18,693 bases of DNA from Porticoccus sp963925605 (GCA_963925605.1 CAWURY010000016.1:1-18693), one strand, 5' to 3'. Counted from the first letter of the stretch, positions 7,685-15,729 are shown. Numbers and translations: made by a program. The notes: a model not told the origin generated them from the sequence alone.

Positions 7685-9814
7685 TTAGGGGGCTTTTGCT
7701 TGCTTTCCTGCGGATAAAAATATGTGATTCAAATAATCTGCAAAGATATTGCCAGCTTCATAGAGCATTAAATCTTTTTCTGATAGGGGACGCTGATCCT
7801 CATCTTTGTTTTTATCCTTGCTTGCATTTTGTTCAGAATGCCACTCTTCTATAGATGCGTAATTTTTCTGTTGCTTGGCTTTGCGTCGCTTGTTTTTTAT
7901 TGTTAGTAAATTGTTATCATATTCTTGCAATTCAATTTTTCGCTTCTCTTCATTAAGGGAAAGCTCCTTGGTTGATGAGCGTTCTTTTATAAGATCTAAC
8001 TCCTCTTTTAGGTAGATTAAATCAGGGTCCTCTAAGAGTCTTTTGTGGTGTAAGCGTCGCAAAATATCTGTTGGAGGATTTTTTAAGAGGCCGCTCCAAT
8101 AAATGCTATGTTTTGCTGGAGTAATAGTATCCCAAGGCAAAGCATTTTTTAGGGCGCTCTCGCCGACCCTTTCGATATCGTAGGGAGAGGGTAGTTCGAT
8201 ATCTGGAGTGATTCCAAGAAGTTGGGTGCTTTCACCAGAAACACGATAAAATTTAGATTCAGTGAGCTTTATTTGGCCTTCTTTTAAGGGTAGCTGAATT
8301 TGAACTGTCCCTTTGCCATAGCTTCTAGAGCCGACAACAAGTCCCCTGTTGTAATCCTGTATTGCTCCAGCGAAAATTTCAGAAGCTGACGCACTCAACC
8401 GATTGATTAAAACCAATAAAGGTCCATTGTAATAAATACTAGCCCTTGATTGGTGGGCTAGGGAGATCAGGTTGGCAGCATTTTTTACCTGGACAACAGG
8501 GCCTTTGCCAATAAATAAATCAGTTAGCATTGTTGCTTCCTGAAGGAATCCGCCACCATTATTTCTTAAGTCAAGAATTAAGCCATCTACATTTCCCTCT
8601 TTATGCAACTGATTGATGAGGCGAACAACATCTTTGGTTGTACTTTTGAAATTAGGGTCATTATTGTAAAGGGCCTCCACGTCGAGATAAAAAGCGGGAA
8701 TTTCAATTACACCAATTTTATAGGTATGATTATTCCCATCTACAGTTGTAGAAACTTCAATTATTTCGGATTTGGCTGCTTGTTCTTCAAGTTGTATTTT
8801 ATCCCTCACAATGTCAATTCTTTGATTAGCCCCTATTAGGCTATCTTTCGCCGGAACAATCTCTAATCTCACAAGACTATTTTTCTTTCCTCGAATTAAT
8901 TCAACAACATCATCCAGGCGCCAGCCAACTACATCAATAAAATCTTGCTTGCCCTGTGCTACAGCAACAATCTTGTCGCCAGTTTTAAGAATACCTTGCT
9001 TGTCAGAGGGGCCGCCTTTAATAACGCTTACAATTGTTGTGTACTCTCCGTCTAACTCAAGAACAGCTCCAATACCTGTTAGCGATAGAGATAATGAGAT
9101 TCGAAAATTCTCCATCGATCTTGGAGACAAATAAGATGTATGTGGATCAAAAAGACTGGTTAGAGCGCTCATGTAGGCCTGAAATACGTCTTCACTATCG
9201 CTTTGATGGGTGCGCTTTTTAAGATTAGTGTATCGTTTTATGAGAAGTCTTCTGGCTTCTTCCGGGTCTTTGTCGTTTAATTTTAACCGAAGATATGCTT
9301 CCTTAATTTTTTTGCGCCAGTAATCATCGGAGCTTTTTGTGGAATCTTGCCATTTATTAGTTTCTGCATCGACTAATAAGGACTCATCTTTACTGAGATC
9401 AAATATAAACCCACTTTCAAGCAGTGCGATATTTTTTTGAAGCCGTTTCGATGCTCTTTGCTGGTAGCGCTCATATATAAAAAATCCAGGGCTAATATCC
9501 CCAGCTTTTAGCAGGTCATCTAACTTCAATCTCCATTTCTGAAATTCGTTTATGTCTTCTTGAAGAAAATAGCTTTTTGTGGGATCCAATAATTCAAGGT
9601 ATTGAGTTAATAAATTTTGCGAAAAGAGGTCATCTATAGGCTGCTTTTGAAAGTGCTGGGTTGTCAACCGTGTGATAATGCCAGCTGTTGTTTCAGCGTG
9701 CTTAGAGCTGAAGATAATACTGGCTTCATCGACTTGAGCGAGGCTTTCGGCTGTCAATAGAGAGCTGAACCATATTGCTTGGATGATAACAGCTAGTCGC
9801 ATTAAAAAAGACAT
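7685..9814 (-). CDS. prc: Tail-specific (carboxyl-terminal) protease
   Basis: Prc/Tsp is a periplasmic S41A serine protease that degrades proteins with non-polar C-termini and trims envelope proteins. From the chosen start it is 709 aa. It has a signal peptide (MSFLMRLAVIIQAIWFSSLL then TAESLAQ), an N-terminal domain of about 230 residues, a PDZ domain around 240-320, and the protease core. The Ser-Lys dyad is S476 in NRLSASASEIFAG and K501 in RSYGKGTVQ, 25 residues apart as in E. coli Prc. A charged, lysine-rich C-terminal domain follows. The ATG at 9814 is preferred because it begins the signal peptide and has GAAGG 4 nt upstream; an ATG at 9844 would add 10 acidic-polar residues. xthA follows after 1 nt. 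Confidence 0.95.
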   Translation of the reverse strand: MSFLMRLAVIIQAIWFSSLLTAESLAQVDEASIIFSSKHAETTAGIITRLTTQHFQKQPIDDLFSQNLLTQYLELLDPTKSYFLQEDINEFQKWRLKLDDLLKAGDISPGFFIYERYQQRASKRLQKNIALLESGFIFDLSKDESLLVDAETNKWQDSTKSSDDYWRKKIKEAYLRLKLNDKDPEEARRLLIKRYTNLKKRTHQSDSEDVFQAYMSALTSLFDPHTSYLSPRSMENFRISLSLSLTGIGAVLELDGEYTTIVSVIKGGPSDKQGILKTGDKIVAVAQGKQDFIDVVGWRLDDVVELIRGKKNSLVRLEIVPAKDSLIGANQRIDIVRDKIQLEEQAAKSEIIEVSTTVDGNNHTYKIGVIEIPAFYLDVEALYNNDPNFKSTTKDVVRLINQLHKEGNVDGLILDLRNNGGGFLQEATMLTDLFIGKGPVVQVKNAANLISLAHQSRASIYYNGPLLVLINRLSASASEIFAGAIQDYNRGLVVGSRSYGKGTVQIQLPLKEGQIKLTESKFYRVSGESTQLLGITPDIELPSPYDIERVGESALKNALPWDTITPAKHSIYWSGLLKNPPTDILRRLHHKRLLEDPDLIYLKEELDLIKERSSTKELSLNEEKRKIELQEYDNNLLTIKNKRRKAKQQKNYASIEEWHSEQNASKDKNKDEDQRPLSEKDLMLYEAGNIFADYLNHIFLSAGKQAKAP

Positions 9815-9853
9815 TAGACCTTCGTTTTGAGTTTCTGAATACATTAATCTTCT

Positions 9854-9859
9854 AGTATA
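9854..9859 (-). promoter_or_regulatory. Candidate -10 element of prc
   Basis: TATACT on the minus strand matches the consensus well, but there is no convincing -35. If used, transcription would begin only about 3 nt before the ATG at 9844, which favours the ATG at 9814 as the prc start. Confidence 0.3.
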
Positions 9860-10021
9860 TCAAAGTTAGTCGGACAATAAGCCTCTTAAAAATTTAAATT
9901 TATAGAATTGTTTAGGCATCCTAAAAAATCCAGCAGACTAAATACCGTAATACAGAGACTGCAATATCGCTGAAATAGAGATATGCTTACATAAAGTACT
10001 CGCAACTAGGCTGTATTCAAA

Positions 10022-10810
10022 ATGAACAACATTATACGTCCAACAGCATTGGTTACCGGTGGTGCCACCAGACTAGGATTGGCTTTTGCAAATTCTTTAG
10101 CTCAAGCGGGCTATGATATTGCTTTGCATTATAACGGCTCTGCTTCTGCCGCAGATTTGGCTGCAAAAAATATTGAAAGTCTGGGTGTTGCATGCACCAC
10201 CTTTCAGGCAGACTTATCCGAGCCTAATCCTGAAGGGCTTGTAGGTAAAGTACTGGAAGCCCATTCAAATTTAACTGTCTTAATTAATAGTGCTTCAGTT
10301 TACGATGCGGCAACAATCAGCAATACGAATATTAAGACGCTGCAAAAACAGTTCGCAGTCAATTTTTTTGCACCTTTTTTGCTCACTCAGGCTTTTGCAA
10401 AGGGTTGTTCTGCCAGGCTAGACCCTAAGGGCGTTGTCATAAATATTTTAGATAACAAAATCTCTTTTCAGCAGTACAGTTATGCCTCATACCTGCTTTC
10501 AAAAAAATCCCTTGCTGAGTTTACTCGCCTTGCTGCTATTGAATATGCCCCTCATATTCGTGTAAATGCGATAGCTCCAGGAGTTATTTTACCCGGAAGC
10601 GAGAGAACCTCTGGCTATTTGGCATGGAGGGTTGAAGGAATACCTCTAAAGATGCAAGGCAAAGTTGATCATCTTTTAACAGCAATGAACTATCTGCTGG
10701 AAAATGAATTTGTGACAGGGCAAATTCTTACAGTCGATGGGGGCGAGGGTATCGATCACCAAGGTTTAAATGCAGAGCAGTTTAATAAAAAAGAAACATT
10801 GCAGAAATGA
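10022..10810 (+). CDS. Pteridine reductase-type SDR (FolM/PTR1-like)
   Basis: A 262-residue short-chain dehydrogenase/reductase, cytosolic and expected to use NADPH. The cofactor motif is TGGATRLG (residues 12-19), with R17 in the TGxxxRxG form seen in Leishmania pteridine reductase PTR1. The catalytic set also fits PTR1: D144 in NILDNK, Y157 in YASYLLSKK and K161, with Asp-Tyr spacing of 13 and Tyr-Lys of 4, instead of the usual SDR Ser-Tyr-Lys. The C-terminal VTGQILTVDGGEGI is typical. The likely role is reduction of dihydropterin or dihydrofolate (FolM activity). Its TGA overlaps the ATG of an HPPK-like gene by 4 nt, strengthening a pterin role. The ATG at 10022 has only a weak ribosome site. 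Confidence 0.88.
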   Translation: MNNIIRPTALVTGGATRLGLAFANSLAQAGYDIALHYNGSASAADLAAKNIESLGVACTTFQADLSEPNPEGLVGKVLEAHSNLTVLINSASVYDAATISNTNIKTLQKQFAVNFFAPFLLTQAFAKGCSARLDPKGVVINILDNKISFQQYSYASYLLSKKSLAEFTRLAAIEYAPHIRVNAIAPGVILPGSERTSGYLAWRVEGIPLKMQGKVDHLLTAMNYLLENEFVTGQILTVDGGEGIDHQGLNAEQFNKKETLQK

Positions 10811-11217
10811 CTTTAAATGAACTCAATCAGGTAGTTATTTCAGTGGGATCGAATATCAATTCCTTGTTAAATATAAAAAGATCACAAGATATTTTATCTA
10901 AAAAAGAAAAATTTATTTATTCTGCTGATATTATTGAGACCAATCCTATTGGATATTTAGATCAACCGAATTTTCTTAATACAGCATTCTTAGTTGCTAC
11001 ACATCTCGATTATGAAGAATTTAATGCATACTTAAAATCTATAGAAGATCGCATGGGTCGCGAGAGAGGCTTAAATAAAGCCGGACCAAGAACAATTGAT
11101 TTGGATATCATTATATGGAATGGCAGGCTTCTAACAGATGACTACCACAGTTACGATTATGTCTCTATTCCGGTAAATCAGGTTATTGAGGCTGAAGGTA
11201 TTAATATGAAAATTTAG
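10807..11217 (+). CDS. Short HPPK-like protein (pterin pyrophosphokinase family)
   Basis: A 136-residue member of the 6-hydroxymethyl-dihydropterin pyrophosphokinase family (FolK, usually ~160 aa), which transfers pyrophosphate from ATP to the pterin in folate synthesis. Conserved parts are the SVGSN start, the NPIGYLDQPNFLNTA pterin-site region, R85 and R87 in MGRERG (E. coli R82 and R84), and GPRTIDLDI with R95, D98 and D100 (R92 and the metal-binding D95 and D97). The C-terminus differs: the usual VPH motif with H115, R121 and the final ~25 residues are absent, and the sequence ends YVSIPVNQVIEAEGINMKI. It overlaps the SDR gene by ATGA. It could be a real but short HPPK or a specialised paralogue; a housekeeping folK may lie elsewhere. 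Confidence 0.82.
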   Translation: MTLNELNQVVISVGSNINSLLNIKRSQDILSKKEKFIYSADIIETNPIGYLDQPNFLNTAFLVATHLDYEEFNAYLKSIEDRMGRERGLNKAGPRTIDLDIIIWNGRLLTDDYHSYDYVSIPVNQVIEAEGINMKI

Positions 11218-11238
11218 TGAAATTTTATAGTATTTCCT

Positions 11239-11244
11239 TATAAT
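11239..11244 (+). promoter_or_regulatory. Candidate -10 element of mdh
   Basis: TATAAT lies 38 nt before the mdh GTG. The best -35 (TAGTGA, 11215-11220, 18 nt upstream) is poor and overlaps the stop of the HPPK-like gene. Confidence 0.45.
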
Positions 11245-11282
11245 GCCACCATTATTCTACTAATTAAAAATGGAGAAATACT

Positions 11283-12263
11283 GTGAAGGTACCTGTTCGT
11301 GTAACTGTTACTGGAGCCGCTGGTCAAATTAGTTACTCCTTGCTTTTCCGAATTGCCTCTGGACAAATGCTTGGTGAAAACCAGCCTGTGATTTTGCAAA
11401 TGCTGGAAATCACCCCAGCTCTAGAAGCTTTAAAAGGTGTAGCTATGGAATTAGACGATTGTGCTTTCCCTCAGCTCGTAGGCATGGTGTGCACAGATGA
11501 CCCTAATGTTGCTTTCAAGGATGCAGATTATGCATTACTAGTGGGCGCTCGTCCTCGTGGCCCAGGAATGGAAAGAAAAGACCTGCTTGAAGCAAATGCG
11601 GCAATATTTTCCGTGCAAGGTAAAGCTATCAGTGATAATGCTTCAAAAGATATTAAGGTATTAGTTGTTGGTAATCCTGCAAACACCAATGCCCTGATTG
11701 CGCAAAGAAATGCCCCTAATATTGATCCGCGACAATTCACCGCTATGATGCGACTTGACCACAATCGAGCTAAAACACAAATTGCACAAAAAACAGGCAA
11801 AATGATTAATGCTGTTACCGGCATGCTAGTCTGGGGAAACCATTCTGCCACTCAGTATCCAGATCTCCATCAAGTTCATATCTCGGGTGAATCGGCTATG
11901 AGCCTTGTTGATCAAGCGTGGTATGAGGAAGATTTTATCCCAACCGTACAACAACGAGGAGCGGCTATAATTAAGGCCAGAGGCGCCTCTTCTGCAGCTT
12001 CTGCTGCCAATGCTGCAATAGATCATATGCGTGATTGGGCGCTTGGAACGCCGACTGATGATTGGGTAAGTATGGGTGTTCTTAGTGACGGAAGCTATGG
12101 TATTACTGAAGGGCTTATATACTCTTTCCCTTGTGTTTGCAAAAATGGCGATTGGAAAATTGTTCAAGGGCTAGAAGTTAATGAATTTTCACGGTCAAAA
12201 ATGATCGCTACTGAACAGGAATTAATTGAAGAAAGAGATGCAGTTAAGCATTTATTGCCGTAA
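11283..12263 (+). CDS. mdh: Malate dehydrogenase (NAD-dependent, 326-aa type)
   Basis: Malate dehydrogenase interconverts malate and oxaloacetate with NAD in the citric acid cycle; it is cytosolic. The 326-aa length and the N-terminus VRVTVTGAAGQISYSLLFRI identify the type that resembles eukaryotic cytosolic MDH, not the ~312-aa E. coli type. Residues visible are the NAD-binding GAAGQIS (11-17), the mobile-loop arginines in ARPRGPGMERKD, the catalytic pair D159 (RLDHNRA) and H187 (WGNHSATQ), and the substrate arginine R162. The GTG at 11283 is preceded by GGAGA, a good ribosome site. A TATAAT lies upstream and a strong terminator follows, so it is probably transcribed alone. Confidence 0.97.
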   Translation: MKVPVRVTVTGAAGQISYSLLFRIASGQMLGENQPVILQMLEITPALEALKGVAMELDDCAFPQLVGMVCTDDPNVAFKDADYALLVGARPRGPGMERKDLLEANAAIFSVQGKAISDNASKDIKVLVVGNPANTNALIAQRNAPNIDPRQFTAMMRLDHNRAKTQIAQKTGKMINAVTGMLVWGNHSATQYPDLHQVHISGESAMSLVDQAWYEEDFIPTVQQRGAAIIKARGASSAASAANAAIDHMRDWALGTPTDDWVSMGVLSDGSYGITEGLIYSFPCVCKNGDWKIVQGLEVNEFSRSKMIATEQELIEERDAVKHLLP

Positions 12264-12279
12264 CAGCTATGTGTTTTTT

Positions 12280-12307
12280 AAAAAAGCGCCAAATAAGGCG
12301 CTTTTTT
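12280..12307 (+). terminator. Rho-independent terminator after mdh
   Basis: AAAAAAGCGCC and GGCGCTTTTTT form an 11-bp stem around the loop AAATAA, with five G-C pairs and a run of T at the end. It starts 16 nt after the mdh stop. The A/T arms make it possibly active in both directions. Confidence 0.92.
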
Positions 12308-12439
12308 ATTTTCCAGTCAATAAATTTTATTTTAATTTAATTTCTGCTGGTTGAGCATATACAATATTACATGAATTTTTTTAGATAACCGTTAAGATAA
12401 GAAGGCTTCAAAAAAATCAATCTATGGAAGAGGTGGGGT

Positions 12440-12916
12440 GTGAATTCTCCAAGAGTAGAAGAACAGGCACCAAGCTTTGATCTGCTAAATCAGCGCGGCG
12501 AAAATACTTCACTTGCTGAGTTCAATGGCAAGAAAAATGTTATCTTGTATTTTTACCCAAAAGCAATGACACCAGGATGTACTGTTCAGGCGTGCGGAAT
12601 CAGAGATAGCGCATCTGAATTTTATGATCTTGATACTGTAGTGCTAGGTGTTAGCCCTGATGCATTCGAAAGATTGGCACGTTTTGAGGAGAAGCAGGAG
12701 TTAAATTTTAATCTGCTGTCAGATGAAGATCATGCTGTGACTGAGTCTTATGGCTGTTGGGACACGAAAAAGTTTATGGGCCGAGAGTATATGGGGGTCT
12801 TAAGGAAAACATTTATTATTAATAAGACTGGAAAGATATCACTAGTGATGGATAAAGTTAATACTAAAACACATCATCAGGATGTACTATTATGGATAAA
12901 AAATAATTTATCTTAA
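12440..12916 (+). CDS. bcp: Thioredoxin-dependent peroxiredoxin, Bcp/PrxQ family
   Basis: A 158-residue atypical 2-Cys peroxiredoxin that reduces H2O2 and organic peroxides in the cytosol with thioredoxin as electron donor. The peroxidatic cysteine is C47 in MTPGCTVQACGIRD, with the resolving C52 five residues later, the PrxQ arrangement. YFYPKAMTPGC and the downstream R (GVLRKTFIINKTGKI) complete the active site. Length is typical. The start is the GTG at 12440, with AGAGGTGGGG just upstream. It follows the mdh terminator by about 130 nt, so it needs its own promoter; I could not identify one with confidence. yajC follows after 75 nt. In many relatives bcp sits beside gcvR, which is absent here. 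Confidence 0.95.
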   Translation: MNSPRVEEQAPSFDLLNQRGENTSLAEFNGKKNVILYFYPKAMTPGCTVQACGIRDSASEFYDLDTVVLGVSPDAFERLARFEEKQELNFNLLSDEDHAVTESYGCWDTKKFMGREYMGVLRKTFIINKTGKISLVMDKVNTKTHHQDVLLWIKNNLS

Positions 12917-12991
12917 CAGATCCAGAATTTTTCAGGCAGCCATTAAGGTAGCTAATTTAACATAACCTAAATTACTAATTAAGGAATCTCA

Positions 12992-13327
12992 ATGTCACTA
13001 GATCTTCTTCATGTTGTACTTGCAACTCCTGTACCCGTAGCGCAAGAGCAGAATCCTCTTTATACGCTCTTGATGTTTGGTGGCTTATTTGCGTTTATGT
13101 ATTTTCTTATTATCCGCCCTCAGAAAAAAAGAGCAAAAGAACACAAGGAGCTAGCGGCATTATTAACCAAAGGCGATGAGATTGTTATGAATAGCGGATT
13201 GCTTGGAAAAATATCTTCGTTAGATGAGGAGTATATTACCATTCAGGCTGCTAATAATGTCGAGTTAAAGTTTCAAAGAGCTGCGGTGCATGCTGTACTT
13301 CCAAAAGGCACCATAAAAAAAATCTAA
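12992..13327 (+). CDS. yajC: Preprotein translocase auxiliary subunit YajC
   Basis: YajC (111 aa) is a small inner-membrane protein that associates with SecDF and SecYEG. It has one transmembrane helix (about residues 23-41, LYTLLMFGGLFAFMYFLIIR) followed by the family hallmark RPQKKRAKEHKELAALLTKG and a cytoplasmic domain with GDEIVMNSGLLGKI. The ATG at 12992 has AAGGA 6 nt upstream. Family membership is clear. What is odd is the context: yajC normally lies between tgt and secD-secF, but here it follows bcp and precedes a 5'-nucleotidase gene with no sec genes in view. It may be the only copy, moved, or a second copy. Confidence 0.93.
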   Translation: MSLDLLHVVLATPVPVAQEQNPLYTLLMFGGLFAFMYFLIIRPQKKRAKEHKELAALLTKGDEIVMNSGLLGKISSLDEEYITIQAANNVELKFQRAAVHAVLPKGTIKKI

Positions 13328-13367
13328 TTAATTCAAGTCATTTTTTCGGCCTTAATTTTGTGGATGC

Positions 13368-13411
13368 ATGACTACTGAAGTGCTATTTTGTTATAAGTAT
13401 TCGGACCGAAT
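13368..13411 (+). promoter_or_regulatory. Candidate promoter with palindromic operator before the 5'-nucleotidase
   Basis: ATGACT (13368-13373) and TATAAG (13392-13397) are 18 nt apart, a fair sigma70-like pair. ATTCGGACCGAAT (13399-13411), with perfect 6-bp arms around a single A, lies directly after the -10, where a repressor would cover the transcription start. The regulator is unknown. Confidence 0.4.
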
Positions 13412-13485
13412 GTAGTTATTAGTATTTATTTTTCTGTCGCTCTGAAGGAAAATTTTTCTTAGAATTGAATCGAGGGTGAATAAAA

Positions 13486-14394
13486 GTGCCAATAAATTTT
13501 GGTGATAAGCTAGTAATAGCAATTTCTTCTCGTGCGCTATTCAACTTGGATCAAAGTCATAAAGTCTATCAAGAGCATGGCCTTGATGCTTATTTTAAAT
13601 ATCAGGTTGAACATGAAGATGAAATTATTGAGCCAGGCGAAGCTTTTCCTCTTGTCAAAAAACTATTAAATATAAATAAAAATCTAGGTGGAGAACCTAG
13701 AGTGGAAGTTATACTTCTGTCTAGAAATTCTGCAGACTCTGGCTTACGAGTATTTAATTCCATACAACACCACCAGCTTAATATTACTCGCGCAGCTTTT
13801 TGCGGGGGCGAAAGTCCATATCGCTATGTAGCAGCTTTTGGATGCCATCTTTTTTTGTCGAATAATGCAGAAGATGTCCGTAATGCTCTGCGTAGCGGAG
13901 TAGCTGCTGCAACACTTATGGCATCTAACGTGAAAGAGAAGCCTGGGGACGAAATTCGTTTTGCATTTGATGGCGATGCTGTGTTATTTTCTGATGCATC
14001 AGAGCGGATATACAAACAAGATGGACTTGATGCTTTTACAGAAAATGAAAAAGTATCCGCAAGGCAACCAATGGATGGTGGTCCTTTTAAAAATTTTCTT
14101 TATGCACTACAAGCACTGCAAGCAGAATTTCCACAGAAAACCTGCCCTATCAGAACTGCTCTGGTTACCGCTCGATCTGCTCCAGCGCATGAACGGGTAA
14201 TAAGGACTCTTAGGGCTTGGGATATTCGCATTGATGAGTCATTATTTCTTGGTGGTTTGGAGAAAGGTCAATTTCTGAAGTCTTATGGCGCAGATGTATT
14301 TTTTGACGACCAACAAAAACATTGTGATTCAGCCAAGTCTCATGTTGCTACAGGGCATGTTCCTCACGGTATTGCTAACGAAGAAAACAGCTAG
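13486..14394 (+). CDS. Cytosolic 5'-nucleotidase (cN-I-like family, PF06189 type)
   Basis: A 302-residue protein of the bacterial 5'-nucleotidase family related to eukaryotic cytosolic nucleotidase I, expected to dephosphorylate nucleoside monophosphates (preferred base unknown). Visible landmarks are VIAISSRALFNLDQSHKVY at the N-terminus, VILLSRNSADSGLRVFNSI, ITRAAFCGGESPYRYV, the DxDxV phosphatase motif DGDAVLFSD at 162-170, and near the C-terminus GADVFFDDQQKHC followed by HVATGHVPHGI. The start is the GTG at 13486 with GAGGGTG 7 nt upstream. It stands alone between yajC and a convergent exporter gene, with a promoter and palindrome of its own. Confidence 0.9.
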   Translation: MPINFGDKLVIAISSRALFNLDQSHKVYQEHGLDAYFKYQVEHEDEIIEPGEAFPLVKKLLNINKNLGGEPRVEVILLSRNSADSGLRVFNSIQHHQLNITRAAFCGGESPYRYVAAFGCHLFLSNNAEDVRNALRSGVAAATLMASNVKEKPGDEIRFAFDGDAVLFSDASERIYKQDGLDAFTENEKVSARQPMDGGPFKNFLYALQALQAEFPQKTCPIRTALVTARSAPAHERVIRTLRAWDIRIDESLFLGGLEKGQFLKSYGADVFFDDQQKHCDSAKSHVATGHVPHGIANEENS

Positions 14395-14404
14395 CTCACC
14401 CGTA

Positions 14405-15190
14405 TCAATATATTATAAATTTAACCCCTATTCCTAGCAAAATTGAGGCTAAAATTGGCTGCAGGACATGGCTAGGAATTTTTGCTGCTAACTTTGTCCC
14501 TAGATGGATGGCAGGCAGTGAGCCTACTAGTAGGCTCATCAATAAGGTTAGATCAACATTTCCCAGAAGGAATAAATGACTTAGTCCTGCTATCAGAGTT
14601 AAAGGAACCGCGTGAGCAATATCTGTCCCGATTACCCTTAATGCCGGTAATCTAGGGTACAATATCATTAGAAGAGCAGCGCAAAAAGCGCCAGCACCAA
14701 CCGAAGATAGAGTCACAAAAACCCCTAAAATAACACCAACACTAAAAGTTATCTTTTTGGTGCACCCCTGAAAAAAAGAACCCGACGTACCTTGTGGTTT
14801 ATCAGACATATCCTTTAAAAATCGCTTAAACAATATGACTAAAGCGGTCACCACAAGCATCACCCCAAGGCTTATGGTTAGCAGCGGTCGATAGTCTTCT
14901 GCATTAGTAAATACCTGGCTAAGGAAGATAACGGTGATGATTGATGCCGGAATACTTCCGGCAGCCAAGCATGCAACGAGATCCCATTGAATACTTTTTT
15001 GTCGAGCGTGGGCGATAACTCCGCTCGACTTAGTGATGGAGGCGTAAAGTAAATCTGTTCCAATAGCTACATTATAAGGTATGCCAAAAAGAATAAGCAG
15101 AGGGGTCATGAGTGATCCCCCGCCAACACCTGTCATGCCTATAACGAGTCCCACAAAAGCACCTGAAGCTACGTATAGTAGAAAGTCCAT
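14405..15190 (-). CDS. TauE/SafE (TSUP) family membrane exporter
   Basis: A 261-residue inner-membrane protein with about eight hydrophobic segments. The N-terminal GAFVGLVIGMTGVGGGSLMTPLL and the related mid-protein LGVFVTLSSVGAGAFCAALL are the paired signatures of the TauE/SafE (TSUP) family, whose members are linked to export of sulfite or sulfoacetate and similar organosulfur anions. The last gene of a minus-strand run that also includes a CxxC protein and APS reductase, it is a plausible sulfite exporter, but the substrate is inferred from context. The ATG at 15190 has only a weak ribosome site. It converges on the 5'-nucleotidase gene with 10 nt between stops. Confidence 0.9.
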   Translation of the reverse strand: MDFLLYVASGAFVGLVIGMTGVGGGSLMTPLLILFGIPYNVAIGTDLLYASITKSSGVIAHARQKSIQWDLVACLAAGSIPASIITVIFLSQVFTNAEDYRPLLTISLGVMLVVTALVILFKRFLKDMSDKPQGTSGSFFQGCTKKITFSVGVILGVFVTLSSVGAGAFCAALLMILYPRLPALRVIGTDIAHAVPLTLIAGLSHLFLLGNVDLTLLMSLLVGSLPAIHLGTKLAAKIPSHVLQPILASILLGIGVKFIIY

Positions 15191-15243
15191 CAGTATTTAA
15201 GTTTCCATATCTGCATGAAAGGCTGGCAACTCTACCAACTTAT

Positions 15244-15266
15244 AACTATTCTTCAAAGTAATAGTT
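15244..15266. repeat. Inverted repeat upstream of the TSUP gene
   Basis: AACTATT and AATAGTT face each other across 9 nt. The arms have one G-C pair each, and there is no T run next to them in the direction of the minus-strand genes. Its role is unclear; it may be chance in AT-rich DNA. Confidence 0.25.
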
Positions 15267-15346
15267 TCTTATATTTTTTGGGTTGCTGTTCTCAAAATGG
15301 CATTCATTGGGATGTCGCAACAACAAAAGTGAATTGCTTGAAATTT

Positions 15347-15682
15347 TTAAAGAAAATCTAGGTCTGGATTGTCATTAAGGATTTCTTTAAGTTCATCTTT
15401 TTCTGTAATTCTTTGATTTAAAAACTCTTTTACAAATTTGAAGTATACAGTGTAGACTTCAGGCGGACTATCTTCCTGCTCAACAATAAAAAAAGGTGCC
15501 CTATCAACCTTGTATAGTGCTGCTAGTATCATTCCGGGGGAGTTGGAGTCGCGCTCATCAGCAACTATCACTTGATCTATGAACCTATTTTGGTCCGCAG
15601 CATTAATTTTATCTTGTACTTCGTTGCATTTTTTACAGAAACTTCCATCTAATTGAATTTTTTTCACGAAGGTGATTTTCAT
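15347..15682 (-). CDS. Small CxxC thioredoxin/glutaredoxin-fold protein
   Basis: A 111-residue protein with no signal peptide or membrane segment. The N-terminus KITFVKKIQLDGSFCKKCNE has a CxxC pair (C16, C19) in the position of a thioredoxin or glutaredoxin active site. VDRAPFFIVE supplies the cis-proline that normally faces the CxxC in this fold. The acidic tail ends NDNPDLDFL. It appears to be one of the uncharacterised glutaredoxin-like families. It lies 47 nt after cysH and before the TSUP exporter on the same strand; since APS reductase needs thioredoxin-type electrons, a dedicated reductant role is a fair inference. The ATG at 15682 is preferred over the in-frame TTG at 15703, which would add seven residues. 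Confidence 0.8.
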   Translation of the reverse strand: MKITFVKKIQLDGSFCKKCNEVQDKINAADQNRFIDQVIVADERDSNSPGMILAALYKVDRAPFFIVEQEDSPPEVYTVYFKFVKEFLNQRITEKDELKEILNDNPDLDFL

Positions 15683-15729
15683 AGTATATATCTTGAGCCG
15701 CAAGCTACCAGGCTGTAGTTTTTTAGTTT

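Noticed and set aside
9845..10021. A promoter for the SDR gene in the prc/SDR divergent spacer.
   Set aside because: I saw only poor -10 and -35 matches and no clear repeat.
11528..12167. Two open frames of over 100 codons on the minus strand inside mdh.
   Set aside because: They are antisense to the intact, highly conserved malate dehydrogenase, with no sign of independent coding.
12308..12439. Promoter for bcp (TTGAGC and TACAAT hexamers in the spacer).
   Set aside because: The hexamers are in the wrong order or spacing for one promoter; none of the combinations was convincing.
12953..12974. Inverted repeat TAATTTA/TAAATTA upstream of yajC.
   Set aside because: All arms are A/T and there are only 7 pairs. 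This is expected by chance in such AT-rich spacers.
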